Below are positions 9,380 to 17,713 of a stretch of 64,000 nucleotides of DNA, piece after piece. Both the position numbers and the translations under genes were made by a program. Each line of letters starts with the position of its first letter. Position 1 is the first letter of the stretch. Below the pieces are notes generated by a model that saw nothing but the letters and a program-made list of their open reading frames with translations, made no database searches and was not told the origin of the DNA. Source of the stretch: Pseudomonadota bacterium (GTDB lineage: Bacteria; Pseudomonadota; Gammaproteobacteria; Burkholderiales; Burkholderiaceae_C); the NCBI GenBank assembly GCA_020161775.1, contig JAIUOW010000001.1:186001-250000 (forward strand). Reading direction: 5' to 3'.

Positions 9380-9452
9380 TGAAAGCTCTCCTAGAAAAAA
9401 TGAAAAACTGTCTGTGATATCAAAGACGGCTAATAACTTTCAGCCGAAGTGG

Positions 9453-9458
9453 AGTATA
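9453..9458 (-). promoter_or_regulatory. Predicted -10 box of the S-layer-like gene
   Basis: Minus strand reads TATACT here, one base from the sigma-70 consensus. The implied start of transcription is near 9446, giving a leader of about 67 bases. No good -35 box is visible upstream; instead the CRP-type palindrome at 9476-9497 is centred about 40-42 bp upstream of the implied start, the class II activator position. Confidence 0.6.
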
Positions 9459-9475
9459 GGGGGAACGGGTATGGG

Positions 9476-9497
9476 TTTTGTGATCCACATCACAAAA
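9476..9497. promoter_or_regulatory. CRP-type operator upstream of the S-layer-like gene
   Basis: The site contains TGTGA-N6-TCACA flanked by TTT and AAA, so both half-sites match the E. coli CRP consensus and the palindrome extends to 9 bp per arm. Its centre (9486/9487) lies about 41 bp upstream of the start predicted from the TATACT box. FNR-type sites would read TTGAT-N4-ATCAA, so CRP is the better fit. The likely ligand is the CRP-family protein encoded at 26997. Confidence 0.75.
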
Positions 9498-9593
9498 TCG
9501 AACGGGAATGTGAGCCAGATACAAACGTTGTTGATTTGCAACGACACTTTTGACGCACGCGCGGCACCTTAAGCCTTATCCATTAACGACGGC

Positions 9594-10952
9594 TCACCAG
9601 GTTTTCTGGATGGATGCCTGGATGATCCGTCCGCTCAGGCGAAACAGCTCGAGGTTGGAGCGTTGCCTGAAACCCTGCATGGCCAGCGTTGCCTGCCAGC
9701 CGGCGTCCAGGCCCGCCACAGGCGCCAGCGGCACTGTATAGGAGAGGCTGGCCGTGCTGCGCTGCACCTCGCGCCGGGCGTCGTTCGCCAGCAGCGGGCT
9801 GTAGCCCTGTGTATCGTGCGCCCTTGCCCACTGGGCCTGGGCCTCCAGCCGGTGGTTGCCGGCGCTGCCCTGCCAGCTCCAGGCATGGGTCAGTGTCAGT
9901 TCAGTGTGGCGCGTGTTGCCGCCGGGCCGCCCGGTGCTGGACAGGAACGGGCTGCGGGCGGTTTCCTGGCCCACGCGCAACAGCGCATTCCAGCGGCCGC
10001 CGCGGGCCGGGTAAAGGCCGGGGCAGCTTGCGCTGGCACCCACCCACAGCGTGCGGCTGTTCAGGTTATTGGCCACCGGGAATGTCCGCCAGTCAGATTC
10101 CACCGTGGCCTGCGGGTTACAGCTGGCACCCGCCCATACATGCGTGCCGCTCAGCACCACGCTGTTGAGCAAGGCGCTGCCACCCAGCTTGAGGTGCTGC
10201 GCCGCCAGCCCCGCGCGCCAAGGACCGGGCAGCAGCCCGCCCAGCCCGCCGCCGGGCAAAGGCCGGGTGGTCGCCCAGCCCACGGCGGCCTGCAGGTCCA
10301 GGGTGTCAAAGTCGCTGGCCTGGGCATTGCGCCGCGCTTTCACGCTGCCGGCCAGTTCCAGCTGGCCCTGCGGCTGGTCGCGTAACCCGCTGGCCGACAC
10401 GCTGGCCACGGCAAACCGGTCTGTCTGGGGCCGCAGCGTGGGGGACACCGGCAGCAGCACACCGCCCCCAGGCAAAGTGAGTGTCAGGTCATTCAGCGCC
10501 AGGCCGGCGTTGGCGTTGCTGTCATGTCCACCGCCCGCCTGCACCGTCGTGCGCCACGCCCATCCCCTGGAGGCCGCAGCCACCGCAGCCTGGCCGGCGG
10601 CAATGCGCCCGCGCAATCCAGCAACCGCCTGGGCAATGGGCTCGGGCAGCGTGAACCGCTGCTCCAGGATGGTCAGGAATTCCTCTGCCTGAGCAATATC
10701 GCCTGCGGCATAGGTGGCCAGGGCCAGGTCCACCCAGGCGCCCGCGAAGTCAGGGTCCAGCTCGACGGCTCGCGCCAGGGCCTGGCGGGCTTGCTCGAAC
10801 TGGCGGTCAGTGAGCGCCTGCACACCCTGCTGGTAATAGTCCCGGGCTTGCGGGTTCTGTGCGGCGGCTGGCAGCGCGGCGCTGGCTGCCAGCAGGATCA
10901 GAACACGTGTGAAAAGCCTGGGGGACGCGTCAGCGAACCCAGCGAACCGCAC
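9594..10952 (-). CDS. TPR protein with C-terminal outer-membrane barrel (SLAM/DUF560-like)
   Basis: 452 residues from a GTG at 10952 that overlaps the end of the fecR gene by 23 bp, suggesting translational coupling. Residues about 12-32 are a signal peptide ending in AAAQ. Residues 35-120 form TPR-like helices (YYQQGVQALTDRQFEQARQAL). From about 135, after VQAGGGHDSNANAG, the protein turns to alternating beta strands and ends in the aromatic residue Trp, as outer-membrane barrels do. This layout matches surface lipoprotein assembly modifier (SLAM) relatives. Paired TPR-barrel and FecR genes recur in Burkholderiales; the cargo is unknown. The ATP-independent export role is known for true SLAMs and only inferred here. 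Confidence 0.65.
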   Translation of the reverse strand: MRFAGFADASPRLFTRVLILLAASAALPAAAQNPQARDYYQQGVQALTDRQFEQARQALARAVELDPDFAGAWVDLALATYAAGDIAQAEEFLTILEQRFTLPEPIAQAVAGLRGRIAAGQAAVAAASRGWAWRTTVQAGGGHDSNANAGLALNDLTLTLPGGGVLLPVSPTLRPQTDRFAVASVSASGLRDQPQGQLELAGSVKARRNAQASDFDTLDLQAAVGWATTRPLPGGGLGGLLPGPWRAGLAAQHLKLGGSALLNSVVLSGTHVWAGASCNPQATVESDWRTFPVANNLNSRTLWVGASASCPGLYPARGGRWNALLRVGQETARSPFLSSTGRPGGNTRHTELTLTHAWSWQGSAGNHRLEAQAQWARAHDTQGYSPLLANDARREVQRSTASLSYTVPLAPVAGLDAGWQATLAMQGFRQRSNLELFRLSGRIIQASIQKTW

Positions 10953-12273
10953 CCAGCAGGCCCCCGTTGGTCAGGGTTTTCTCAAACAGGTAGGCGGCCT
11001 CGGTGCCGCCGCTGGCCACAGCGCCGTTCAGCACCATATTGGAGCGGCTGGGGTCGGCAATGAGCAGGCCCTGGTACTGCACCCGGCCCTGGGCGCCCAG
11101 TTGCTCGGTGCCGCCGCCATGCTGCACCGACAGCGCGGTGCTGAATGCACGCTGGTTGAAGTCAATGCTGAAGTTGCCGCCCAGCACCTGCGCCGGGCTG
11201 GCCACGCCATGGGCCAGCGTGTAGGCCTCGGCACCCGCCATCTGGAAGCTGAAATTGCCTTGCGCCGGCAGGGTGACAGGCCCGGCGGCCGGGCGCAGCA
11301 GGCCGAAAACATTGTTGCCGACGACGATCTCACGCTCCGGGCCGAGCAATTCCGACATGCCGGGTGAGCCGGGCCCCGTGGCGTAGGTCGCCCAGCGGCC
11401 CCACACCAGTTCAGCGGGCTTGGGCGGCTCCACCGGCACGGCACCCGCCACCAGGCGGTCGGCCGTGACCTGGCTGGCCGCGTCCTTGGGGTTGGTGGAG
11501 ACCAGCTTGACGTCGCCCTTGCTTTCGGCGCGCGGCTCGTCCGGCTTGCCGGCCGGGTTTTGTGCGCCATTGCCCTGCGGGTCCTGTTCGGGGCGCACCA
11601 GCACCGGCACGCGGTTGCGGCTGCTGACTTCCAGGTAGGCGTGCGACACCGCTGCCGTCAGTTCACGGGTGGCGCCGGTGGCACAGGGGCCCAGCGTGCC
11701 GGCAGAACAGCCTTCGCCCAGGGGCGTGACGGCCACCGCGCCGCGGCTGACCGAGACGCGGGTGGCGTCGTCGGTGGAGCGAACGGTGTAGTCCGTGCCG
11801 CGCAGGCCGATGGCGGCCATGGGCGTGTTGAAGCGGTAGTTCTGGCGGGCGGCCTCACCGCCCTTGCCAGACACAGTACGGGCGTTGCCGTTGTCCAGCT
11901 GCAGCTTGATGCGGCTGGCCTGCGGGCGGGCGGCGTCGTATTCGTACAGCTCGACGGCCAGGCGCGATTCAGGGCGCACCGCGACGAAGGCGTTGTCGAT
12001 CATGCGCAGGTGCACATAGGCGCCGGTGCCAGTGACCACGCGGTCGCCCTGCTGAAGCGCGGCGCCCACCTGCACGGGGCGCTGGCTGCCGCTGGCGGTG
12101 AGCAGCTGCGCAGGACCAGACACAAACACGACCTGCCCGACCGACGGAACCCCCTGGGCATGCGCCGCCAGCGCCATGGCCAGCCCCGCCACCAGAGGGA
12201 GGGACCAGGCAACCAGTTTCAGTGCACGGTTGCGGGCAGGTAAGCGATTGATCGTTGCAGGTTGATGTGTCAT
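10930..12273 (-). CDS. FecR-domain periplasmic/surface protein
   Basis: 447 residues from the ATG at 12273, preceded by a GGAG ribosome site; an in-frame GTG further upstream is less likely. A signal peptide or signal anchor (LVAWSLPLVAGLAMALAAHA) precedes a FecR domain whose core reads NGNARTVSGKGG then FNTPMAAIGLRGTDY. Unlike classical FecR proteins it is much longer, lacks an N-terminal cytoplasmic regulator segment and has no sigma factor or TonB receptor gene nearby. It is therefore probably not a signalling FecR but an exported protein working with the adjacent TPR-barrel protein. A CRP-type site lies 70-85 bp upstream of its start. Confidence 0.72.
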   Translation of the reverse strand: MTHQPATINRLPARNRALKLVAWSLPLVAGLAMALAAHAQGVPSVGQVVFVSGPAQLLTASGSQRPVQVGAALQQGDRVVTGTGAYVHLRMIDNAFVAVRPESRLAVELYEYDAARPQASRIKLQLDNGNARTVSGKGGEAARQNYRFNTPMAAIGLRGTDYTVRSTDDATRVSVSRGAVAVTPLGEGCSAGTLGPCATGATRELTAAVSHAYLEVSSRNRVPVLVRPEQDPQGNGAQNPAGKPDEPRAESKGDVKLVSTNPKDAASQVTADRLVAGAVPVEPPKPAELVWGRWATYATGPGSPGMSELLGPEREIVVGNNVFGLLRPAAGPVTLPAQGNFSFQMAGAEAYTLAHGVASPAQVLGGNFSIDFNQRAFSTALSVQHGGGTEQLGAQGRVQYQGLLIADPSRSNMVLNGAVASGGTEAAYLFEKTLTNGGLLGAVRWVR

Positions 12274-12341
12274 GGGCTGCTCCGGGCCAGGGGGGCGCGC
12301 CTGCACCCGCTTGAATTGTCACTGCCCGTGATCTGGAAAAT

Positions 12342-12357
12342 TGTGACGCACGTCACA
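12342..12357. promoter_or_regulatory. CRP-type operator upstream of the fecR-domain gene
   Basis: TGTGA at 12342-12346, six bases, then TCACA at 12353-12357: both half-sites match the CRP consensus. The site lies in the 87-bp gap between the acyltransferase stop (12361) and the fecR start (12273). On the minus strand GACAAT at 12320-12315 lies at about the same distance from the site centre as the TATACT box does from the site at 9476, so class II activation of fecR is possible, with a weaker -10. Confidence 0.6.
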
Positions 12358-12360
12358 GAT

Positions 12361-13335
12361 TCAAGCTGCGGGCTTGCGCAGGTGCCGCCGCCAGGCCAGG
12401 ACCGGTTTTTCCACCAGCCGCTGCGTGATGTAAGAGAGCACCAGGCTGCACAGGAGCAGCACGAGCCATTGTAGGGGGGTGTGCCCAGGCTGCGGGAACA
12501 AAAGCCAGATCAGCAGGAAATGGTTGAGGAACACGCCATAAGACAGGTCCCCCGCCAGGTCGTCCCAGGCCCCCAGGCGCCGCGTGGCCAGCCAGTGCAC
12601 TGCGGGAATGGCAATCGCCCAGCCCAGGATGACCTCCTGGTGATAAGGCTGGGCGTGCAGCCCGCGCTGGCGCAGGTAGCCATACAGCACCAGCGCCGCC
12701 AGCGGCGCGCCCCAGGCCAGCCAGCGGGCACGGGCGGGCTGGTTGCGGTGCCAGTGGAACATCAGCATGCCCACGCCAAACACCCACAGGATGCCCGGCA
12801 GCAGCCGGTAGCCGTACCAGTCGGTATGGATGACGCCGTGCAGGGCCAGGGCATGGACAACCAGCGACGCGCCCCCCAGCGCCAGCCCGACGCGCGGCCA
12901 CAGCAGCATGGCCGGCGCCAGCAGGTAGAACTGAAGCTCCGCGCCCAGGGACCAGCCCGGCGGCACGAGTGCGTAGGCGTCCGAGCCGTTGAACATGTAG
13001 AAATTGAGCGGCACGATCAGCAGGTTGTTGGCAATGTCCTGCCAGGTGGGCGCGTGCCGGAGGAACAGCGTCGGGGTCTGCGTCCACAGGTGCCAGGCGA
13101 GCGCAGCCCCCGCATACACCAGGTACTGCGGGTACAGGCGCAGCAACCGGTCCAGGTAAAAGTAAGGCATGCGCGCGGGCTTGTCGTAGTGCCGGTGCAC
13201 CAGGCCCGCCATGACGTACCCCGAAATGAGGTAGAAGCCCACCACGGCCGTTACGCCGGGGTTGAGCTGGAACACGCGCAGGTCAGCATGGCTGAGCACC
13301 ACGGCCATGGCCAGCAGCAAACGCATCATGCCCAT
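12361..13335 (-). CDS. Acyltransferase family 3 membrane protein (OafA/YrhL-like)
   Basis: 324 residues from the ATG at 13335, with GGAAAGG upstream. About ten hydrophobic segments cover the protein. Family features visible are SHADLRVF near the N-terminus, YFYLDRLLRLYPQY with the conserved Arg, and PGWSLGAELQFYLL, which is typical of the acetyltransferase 3 family. These enzymes O-acetylate sugars of O-antigens and exopolysaccharides. It is the last gene of the nine-gene wzm-wzt operon, 16 bp after the DUF6311 gene, so its substrate is probably the polysaccharide made by this locus. It is shorter than OafA, lacking the C-terminal SGNH domain. Confidence 0.8.
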   Translation of the reverse strand: MGMMRLLLAMAVVLSHADLRVFQLNPGVTAVVGFYLISGYVMAGLVHRHYDKPARMPYFYLDRLLRLYPQYLVYAGAALAWHLWTQTPTLFLRHAPTWQDIANNLLIVPLNFYMFNGSDAYALVPPGWSLGAELQFYLLAPAMLLWPRVGLALGGASLVVHALALHGVIHTDWYGYRLLPGILWVFGVGMLMFHWHRNQPARARWLAWGAPLAALVLYGYLRQRGLHAQPYHQEVILGWAIAIPAVHWLATRRLGAWDDLAGDLSYGVFLNHFLLIWLLFPQPGHTPLQWLVLLLCSLVLSYITQRLVEKPVLAWRRHLRKPAA

Positions 13336-13351
13336 GGCGCACCCTTTCCTG

Positions 13352-15025
13352 TCATGCAGGCTGGCATGGGCCTGGCAGCACCAGGTCATACCCCTCCACC
13401 GCCAGGCGCCGCGCGCCAGCGGGCAGCGCCTGGATGGCGCCAGCCAGCTCGGGCCACACCACGTACACCGTGTCGTTGCGCCAGCCGGTACCGGCCAGCA
13501 GCGCATCCACCTGCGCGCGCCGCTGGCGCGCTGCATCCGGCGACGGACGCGCCACTGGCGCGGGCACCACCTGTGCGCCCGCCATGCCGGCCGCCAGCGC
13601 CGGGGCGATCCAGTGGCTGCCCAGCTCACCCGTGGCCACCAGCTCCAGCCGGGGGCAACGCTTCAGGGCCTGCGGCCACACGGGCGCGGCCACGGCAGCC
13701 ACGGCACCCTCAGGTCCGTCGCGGAAGCGGTGACGCAATTCGGACAGCTTGGCTGACAGGTCCACCGCCTGCACCAGCACGCAGGCCGCCAACAGCCAGC
13801 CCCCCGCCGGCAGCCTGACCGCGCGGCTGATCACTACCGCCATGAGCAGGTAAGTGGCCGGCCAGACAAAGCGGCCACTGGCGCGAAACACGCCCAGCGC
13901 GCTGGCCACGCCTTCGCTGAGCGGAATATCCAGCAGGATGTTTGCGCCCACACTGGGCCGGGCCGACAGCGCCAGCAGGGCCAGCGCGGCGCAGGCGCCC
14001 GCCAGGCTGATCCAGCGCGCCCGCGGGATGGCAGGCGCTGGCTGCGCACGCCCCTGCCTGCGCATGGGCATAGGCACCAGGGCCAGCAACACCAGCAGCA
14101 CCACGCCGGCGCCCAGATAGGCAAAGCCTTCGTACTGGCCCGCCGTGGCCTGGGCTTGCGCCGGCATCAGCACGGACCATTCACGCCCGCGCGTCGCGTC
14201 ACGCCCGTGCTGCGCCAGGAAGGCATGCCAGTCCATCGGATCCACCCAGGTCAGCAGGTTGGCGGAAAAGAACCCGTGGCCGCCGGACGACACCTGCGAG
14301 CCGCCCCCGATGAAGTACCCCGCGGCCCAGGCCAGCGCGCCGCACAGCACCCCCGAAGCCAGGGCCTGCGCCGCCAGCCGCCACGGCGCGAGCTCGCGCA
14401 GCGCCAGCGCAGCCAGCGCGGCGCCGGCGCCCAGCACCGCCGTCATCAGCGCCAGGTAGGGATGGACCAGCACGCTGAACGCGCCCAGGGTGAGCCATGG
14501 CGCCCAGCGCCAGGGCACCAGCGCCAGCTGCAACCCTGCGAGGATCAGGAAGTGCGCCATGAGCGCCTCGTGCCCATAGACGCGCAGCAGCAGGGCCGGC
14601 GCCAGCACGAACAACAGGGCACCCGCGCACAGCGGCCAGCCCGCCACGCCCAGCGTGCGCAGCAGCCGGGCTCCGAACCAGGCCGCACCCACGTGGCACA
14701 GCAGCATCCACACGCCGAAGTACTGCTGGCCCGCGGCCATGCCCATCAGCTTGGCGGCCAGGGCGGCAACGGGAATCGCATCCACGAACACCACCGAGGT
14801 GGGGGCCTGACCGAAGCCGTGGATCGCCCCCGGCGGCCAGCGCCAGGGCTCGGCCAGGAAATACGCGCTGCCCACGTAATGCTGCGCCGGGTCCCCGTGC
14901 AGCAGCCAGGCGTGCGACGAGGGGTTCAGCACATTCGGGCCATACAGCCACACCGCGATGAGCGCGGCGGCCAACGCCAGCGCCACCCACGGCGCCAGGT
15001 CCGCGAGCGCGCGCTTGTGCCTCAT
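13352..15025 (-). CDS. DUF6311-type polytopic membrane protein, candidate periplasmic glycosyltransferase
   Basis: 557 residues from the ATG at 15025, which overlaps the stop of the upstream gene by ATGA. About ten to twelve hydrophobic helices fill residues 10-440, followed by a soluble C-terminal part of about 130 residues. The N-terminal loop HGDPAQHYVGSAYFLAEPWRWPPG with its Asp and the later SANLLTWVDPMDW match the DUF6311 family as I remember it, a group resembling GT-C lipid-linked-sugar transferases. It follows a GtrB-like polyprenyl-phosphate transferase and an SMR-type flippase, so the three could attach a side sugar to the polymer in the periplasm. Family assignment is moderate; the role is inferred from context. 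Confidence 0.6.
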   Translation of the reverse strand: MRHKRALADLAPWVALALAAALIAVWLYGPNVLNPSSHAWLLHGDPAQHYVGSAYFLAEPWRWPPGAIHGFGQAPTSVVFVDAIPVAALAAKLMGMAAGQQYFGVWMLLCHVGAAWFGARLLRTLGVAGWPLCAGALLFVLAPALLLRVYGHEALMAHFLILAGLQLALVPWRWAPWLTLGAFSVLVHPYLALMTAVLGAGAALAALALRELAPWRLAAQALASGVLCGALAWAAGYFIGGGSQVSSGGHGFFSANLLTWVDPMDWHAFLAQHGRDATRGREWSVLMPAQAQATAGQYEGFAYLGAGVVLLVLLALVPMPMRRQGRAQPAPAIPRARWISLAGACAALALLALSARPSVGANILLDIPLSEGVASALGVFRASGRFVWPATYLLMAVVISRAVRLPAGGWLLAACVLVQAVDLSAKLSELRHRFRDGPEGAVAAVAAPVWPQALKRCPRLELVATGELGSHWIAPALAAGMAGAQVVPAPVARPSPDAARQRRAQVDALLAGTGWRNDTVYVVWPELAGAIQALPAGARRLAVEGYDLVLPGPCQPA

Positions 15026-15369
15026 GCGCTGCGGGCCAGCAGGGCGATGCCCAGCACCACGCACACCATGCCGGCGATACGGCTGGCCCCCAGCGTTTCA
15101 CCCAGGAATGCCACCGAAAACAGGCTGATCAGCACAAAGATGGCACCGGCCATGAGCGGTGAAATCAGGGACAGCGGAAAGCGCGCAAACACCAGCGCGG
15201 TCAGGCCGAAGCTCAGGCCGTACAGCGCCACCGCCACCAGCAGCGGCACCGACAGCCACGACTGCAGGTTCAGCGCGTCGGTGACGGCCGCGCGCTTGAT
15301 GAGGATCTGTGCCGCGCCATTGCACAGCACCGCGGCGGCCACCAGCGCCCAGGTCATCAGCGTGCTCAT
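15022..15369 (-). CDS. Small EmrE/ArnE-like membrane protein, candidate lipid-sugar flippase
   Basis: 115 residues with four hydrophobic helices, the size and layout of small multidrug resistance/EamA-type proteins. Conserved-looking features are LCNGAAQILIKRA in helix 1 and PLMAGAIFVLISLFSVAFLGE in helix 3. In ArnE/ArnF such proteins flip undecaprenyl-phosphate-aminoarabinose. Here ATGA overlaps link it to a GtrB/ArnC-like transferase upstream and to a DUF6311 protein downstream, which favours transport of a lipid-linked sugar over drug efflux. The expected GtrA flippase of such systems is absent, so this protein may replace it. Confidence 0.65.
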   Translation of the reverse strand: MSTLMTWALVAAAVLCNGAAQILIKRAAVTDALNLQSWLSVPLLVAVALYGLSFGLTALVFARFPLSLISPLMAGAIFVLISLFSVAFLGETLGASRIAGMVCVVLGIALLARSA

Positions 15370-16319
15370 GCGATGTCCTCGGGCCGTATGACGTAGTGCG
15401 GCCGCTGCTTGAGCTCGTCATAGATGCGCGCCACGTAGTTGCCGATGATGCCCAGCGCCAGCAGGATCAGGCTGCCAAAGATCACCTGCAAAAGAATGAC
15501 CGTGCTGAAACCCGTCAGGGCCTGGCCCTGCAGCTTGTCCAGCAGCGCCTTGGCCGCCAGCGCAAAGCCCACCACCAGGCCAACGGCGCCCAGGCCCGTG
15601 ACCAGCCCCAGCGGCGCCGACGAGAAGGCCGTGAGGTTGCGCCATGCATAGCGCGCCAGCGCCCACAGGCTCCAGCGCGTCTGGCCGCCCGCCCGCTCGG
15701 CCACATCAAAGCCCACGCGGACAGCCGGGTAACCCAGCCAGCGGACGATGCCGCGGAAAAAGCGCGCGCGCTCGTCCAGCCGCAGCACCGCCAGCGCCAC
15801 GTCGCGGTCCAGCAGCTTGAAGTCGGTGTCCTGGTCCAGCGCCATGCCCGACAGCCGGGTGAACGTGCCATAAAACGCGCGCGCCGCCAGGCGCCGCAGG
15901 GCGCTTTCGTCGCCGCGCAGCTGTTTGACGGCCTCCACCACCGCGGCGCCGCCACGCCAGTGCTCCAGCATGGTGCCGATCAGCTGCGGCGGGTGTTGCA
16001 GGTCGGCATCGATCACCACCATCACGCGCGCCTGCAGCGGCCCACAGGCCTGCTGCAGCCCGGCATGAATGGCGGCTTCCTTGCCGAAATTGCGGGTGAA
16101 GCTGATGAAGCCGATGGCGTCGTCCTGGGCCTTGAGCCGGGCCAGCGAAGCCCTTGTGCCATCGGACGAACCGTCGTCCACGGCCAGCAGGCGCACTGGC
16201 AGGTCCAGCCCCGCGCTGCGCACGGCTGCGCGCGCGGCGTGCAGGATCTGCGGCAAAGACTCGCCGATGAGCGCGGCCTCGTTGTACACGGGCACCACCA
16301 GCACCAGCGGCCCGGTCAT
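15366..16319 (-). CDS. GtrB/ArnC/DPM1-like polyprenyl-phosphate glycosyltransferase
   Basis: 317 residues. A GT-A family 2 domain spans about 1-220: VVPVYNEA, DDGSSDGT, and the metal-binding DADLQHPP. Two membrane helices (about 225-250 and 265-295) end the protein, the usual architecture of GtrB and ArnC, which load a sugar from a nucleotide donor onto undecaprenyl phosphate at the cytoplasmic face. ATGA overlaps on both sides tie it tightly to the neighbouring GT4 gene and the SMR-type gene. The sugar cannot be read from the sequence. Confidence 0.8.
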   Translation of the reverse strand: MTGPLVLVVPVYNEAALIGESLPQILHAARAAVRSAGLDLPVRLLAVDDGSSDGTRASLARLKAQDDAIGFISFTRNFGKEAAIHAGLQQACGPLQARVMVVIDADLQHPPQLIGTMLEHWRGGAAVVEAVKQLRGDESALRRLAARAFYGTFTRLSGMALDQDTDFKLLDRDVALAVLRLDERARFFRGIVRWLGYPAVRVGFDVAERAGGQTRWSLWALARYAWRNLTAFSSAPLGLVTGLGAVGLVVGFALAAKALLDKLQGQALTGFSTVILLQVIFGSLILLALGIIGNYVARIYDELKQRPHYVIRPEDIA

Positions 16320-17713
16320 GGCTGCCCCCGCCCTGCGGCCAGCGCCACCTGGTGGATCTGCCGCGCGGTGTCCGCCCAGGACGGGGCGCGGAACTCGCGG
16401 CGGATGCGCTCGTTGCGTGCTTCAACCTCTTCAGGGTGTGCCATGTAGTGGCCCAAGCGGTCAACCCACGCCGGCAAGTCCCAGGGGTCCAGGTATTCGG
16501 CATGGGGGCCGCCCGCCTCGGGCAGCGATGCGGCGCTGGATGCGAGGCAGAACTTGCCGCGGGCCAGGCTTTCCACCAGCGGCAGGCCCCAACCCTCGTA
16601 CAGCGACGGAAACACGGTGAAGGCGGCATGGCGGTACAGCCAGTCCAGCTCGGCGTCGCTCACGTGGTTGAGCAGCACGATGTCGCTTTGGGTACGCGGG
16701 TCCAGCCGCATGTCGTTGAGCAGGTCCGTCACGCCCCAGCCCTGCATGCCCACGAACACCAGGCGGTGCGGCACCACGCCCTGGTCACGCAGGCGTGTCC
16801 AGGCGCGGTAGAGGATTTCATGGTTCTTGCGCCGCTCGATGGTGGACACGAACAGCACGAACGGGCGCTCCCCTTCTCCCACGGCCAGCCCAGCCGGCGC
16901 CCGCGCCGGCTCGCCCGACGCGTGGACTTCCGAGCCCAGGTGGATCACATGCATCGGCGGCACCGGGGCGCCCAGGCGTGACAGCACGGCCTCGCAATCC
17001 TTGCGCGTGTGGTGCGAGATGCACAGCACTTCATCGGCGCACCAGGCCATGTCCACCAGATAGGCGCCAAACCCGCCTGGCGGCAGCACCACCAGTTGCG
17101 GAAACAGCGCAGGGATCACGTCGTAGCAGATCAGCGTGGTGCGCAGGCCGTGGCGCTGCTTGAGCTGGTAGAGAACCTTCTGGTCCAGGTAATCCCAGTC
17201 CAGCCCCAGCGACACCAGGCGGTCGCCCGGCCCGAACGGCGCGGGCGTGGCCACCGGGCGATCCGGCGCAACCCGCGTGCGCGCCATCCATGAGCGCAGC
17301 CGCGCACGCGCGACCAGCACATGGTGCAACACGCGGTACGCCGTGTCGCGCAGGCGCGGCACCCAGGGCGCGGGCAACAGCGGGATGGCCTTGCGCAGCA
17401 GGTTCTTGACGCGGGTTTTCCACGCGGCCCGCTGGTAGGCGGCGGGTGGTTGGGCGGCCGCGGGCGGCGCCAGCTTGGCCTGCACGCGCTCGCGGGCGGC
17501 CTCCACGAAGGTGTTGGCCGCGCGATCCCATTCGCAAAAGCGTACGGCCAGGCCGTCTGTTTCGGCATGCTGCAACAGCCAGCGGCAGTATTCCTGCTCG
17601 ACCCGGATGATGCCCACCGGCGGGCGGGTCCAGTTGAGCAGCGTGGACACATGCACCCAGATCGCGGGACGATGGGCGGGCAGCGGTGCGGGCTGGGCGT
17701 GGGGCTCGGTCAT
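16316..17713 (-). CDS. GT4-family glycosyltransferase
   Basis: 465 residues. GT-B fold: the N-terminal part opens with PAIWVHVSTLLNWTRPPVGI, and the C-terminal donor domain carries PFVLFVSTIERRKNHEIL and the E-x7-E motif in YEGWGLPLVESLARG. An Arg-rich linker (about 100-150) separates the two halves. It probably adds a residue to the polysaccharide from a GDP- or UDP-sugar in the cytoplasm. It overlaps both neighbours by ATGA within the wzm-wzt operon. Opening patterns of this kind occur in mannosyl- and rhamnosyltransferases; the linkage is not predictable by eye. Confidence 0.8.
   Translation of the reverse strand: MTEPHAQPAPLPAHRPAIWVHVSTLLNWTRPPVGIIRVEQEYCRWLLQHAETDGLAVRFCEWDRAANTFVEAARERVQAKLAPPAAAQPPAAYQRAAWKTRVKNLLRKAIPLLPAPWVPRLRDTAYRVLHHVLVARARLRSWMARTRVAPDRPVATPAPFGPGDRLVSLGLDWDYLDQKVLYQLKQRHGLRTTLICYDVIPALFPQLVVLPPGGFGAYLVDMAWCADEVLCISHHTRKDCEAVLSRLGAPVPPMHVIHLGSEVHASGEPARAPAGLAVGEGERPFVLFVSTIERRKNHEILYRAWTRLRDQGVVPHRLVFVGMQGWGVTDLLNDMRLDPRTQSDIVLLNHVSDAELDWLYRHAAFTVFPSLYEGWGLPLVESLARGKFCLASSAASLPEAGGPHAEYLDPWDLPAWVDRLGHYMAHPEEVEARNERIRREFRAPSWADTARQIHQVALAAGRGQP

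Noticed and set aside
7046-9382. A 778-codon open frame on the plus strand across the S-layer-like gene
   Set aside because: It is the mirror of a GC-rich, Thr/Ala-codon-biased gene. Its product is a Gly/Val/Arg/His-rich string without domains, while the minus strand has DUF4214, RTX repeats, promoter, ribosome site and terminator.
15022-15369. Drug-efflux pump of the EmrE type
   Set aside because: Size and helices fit, but ATGA coupling to a GtrB-like transferase and a DUF6311 gene makes lipid-sugar flipping more likely.
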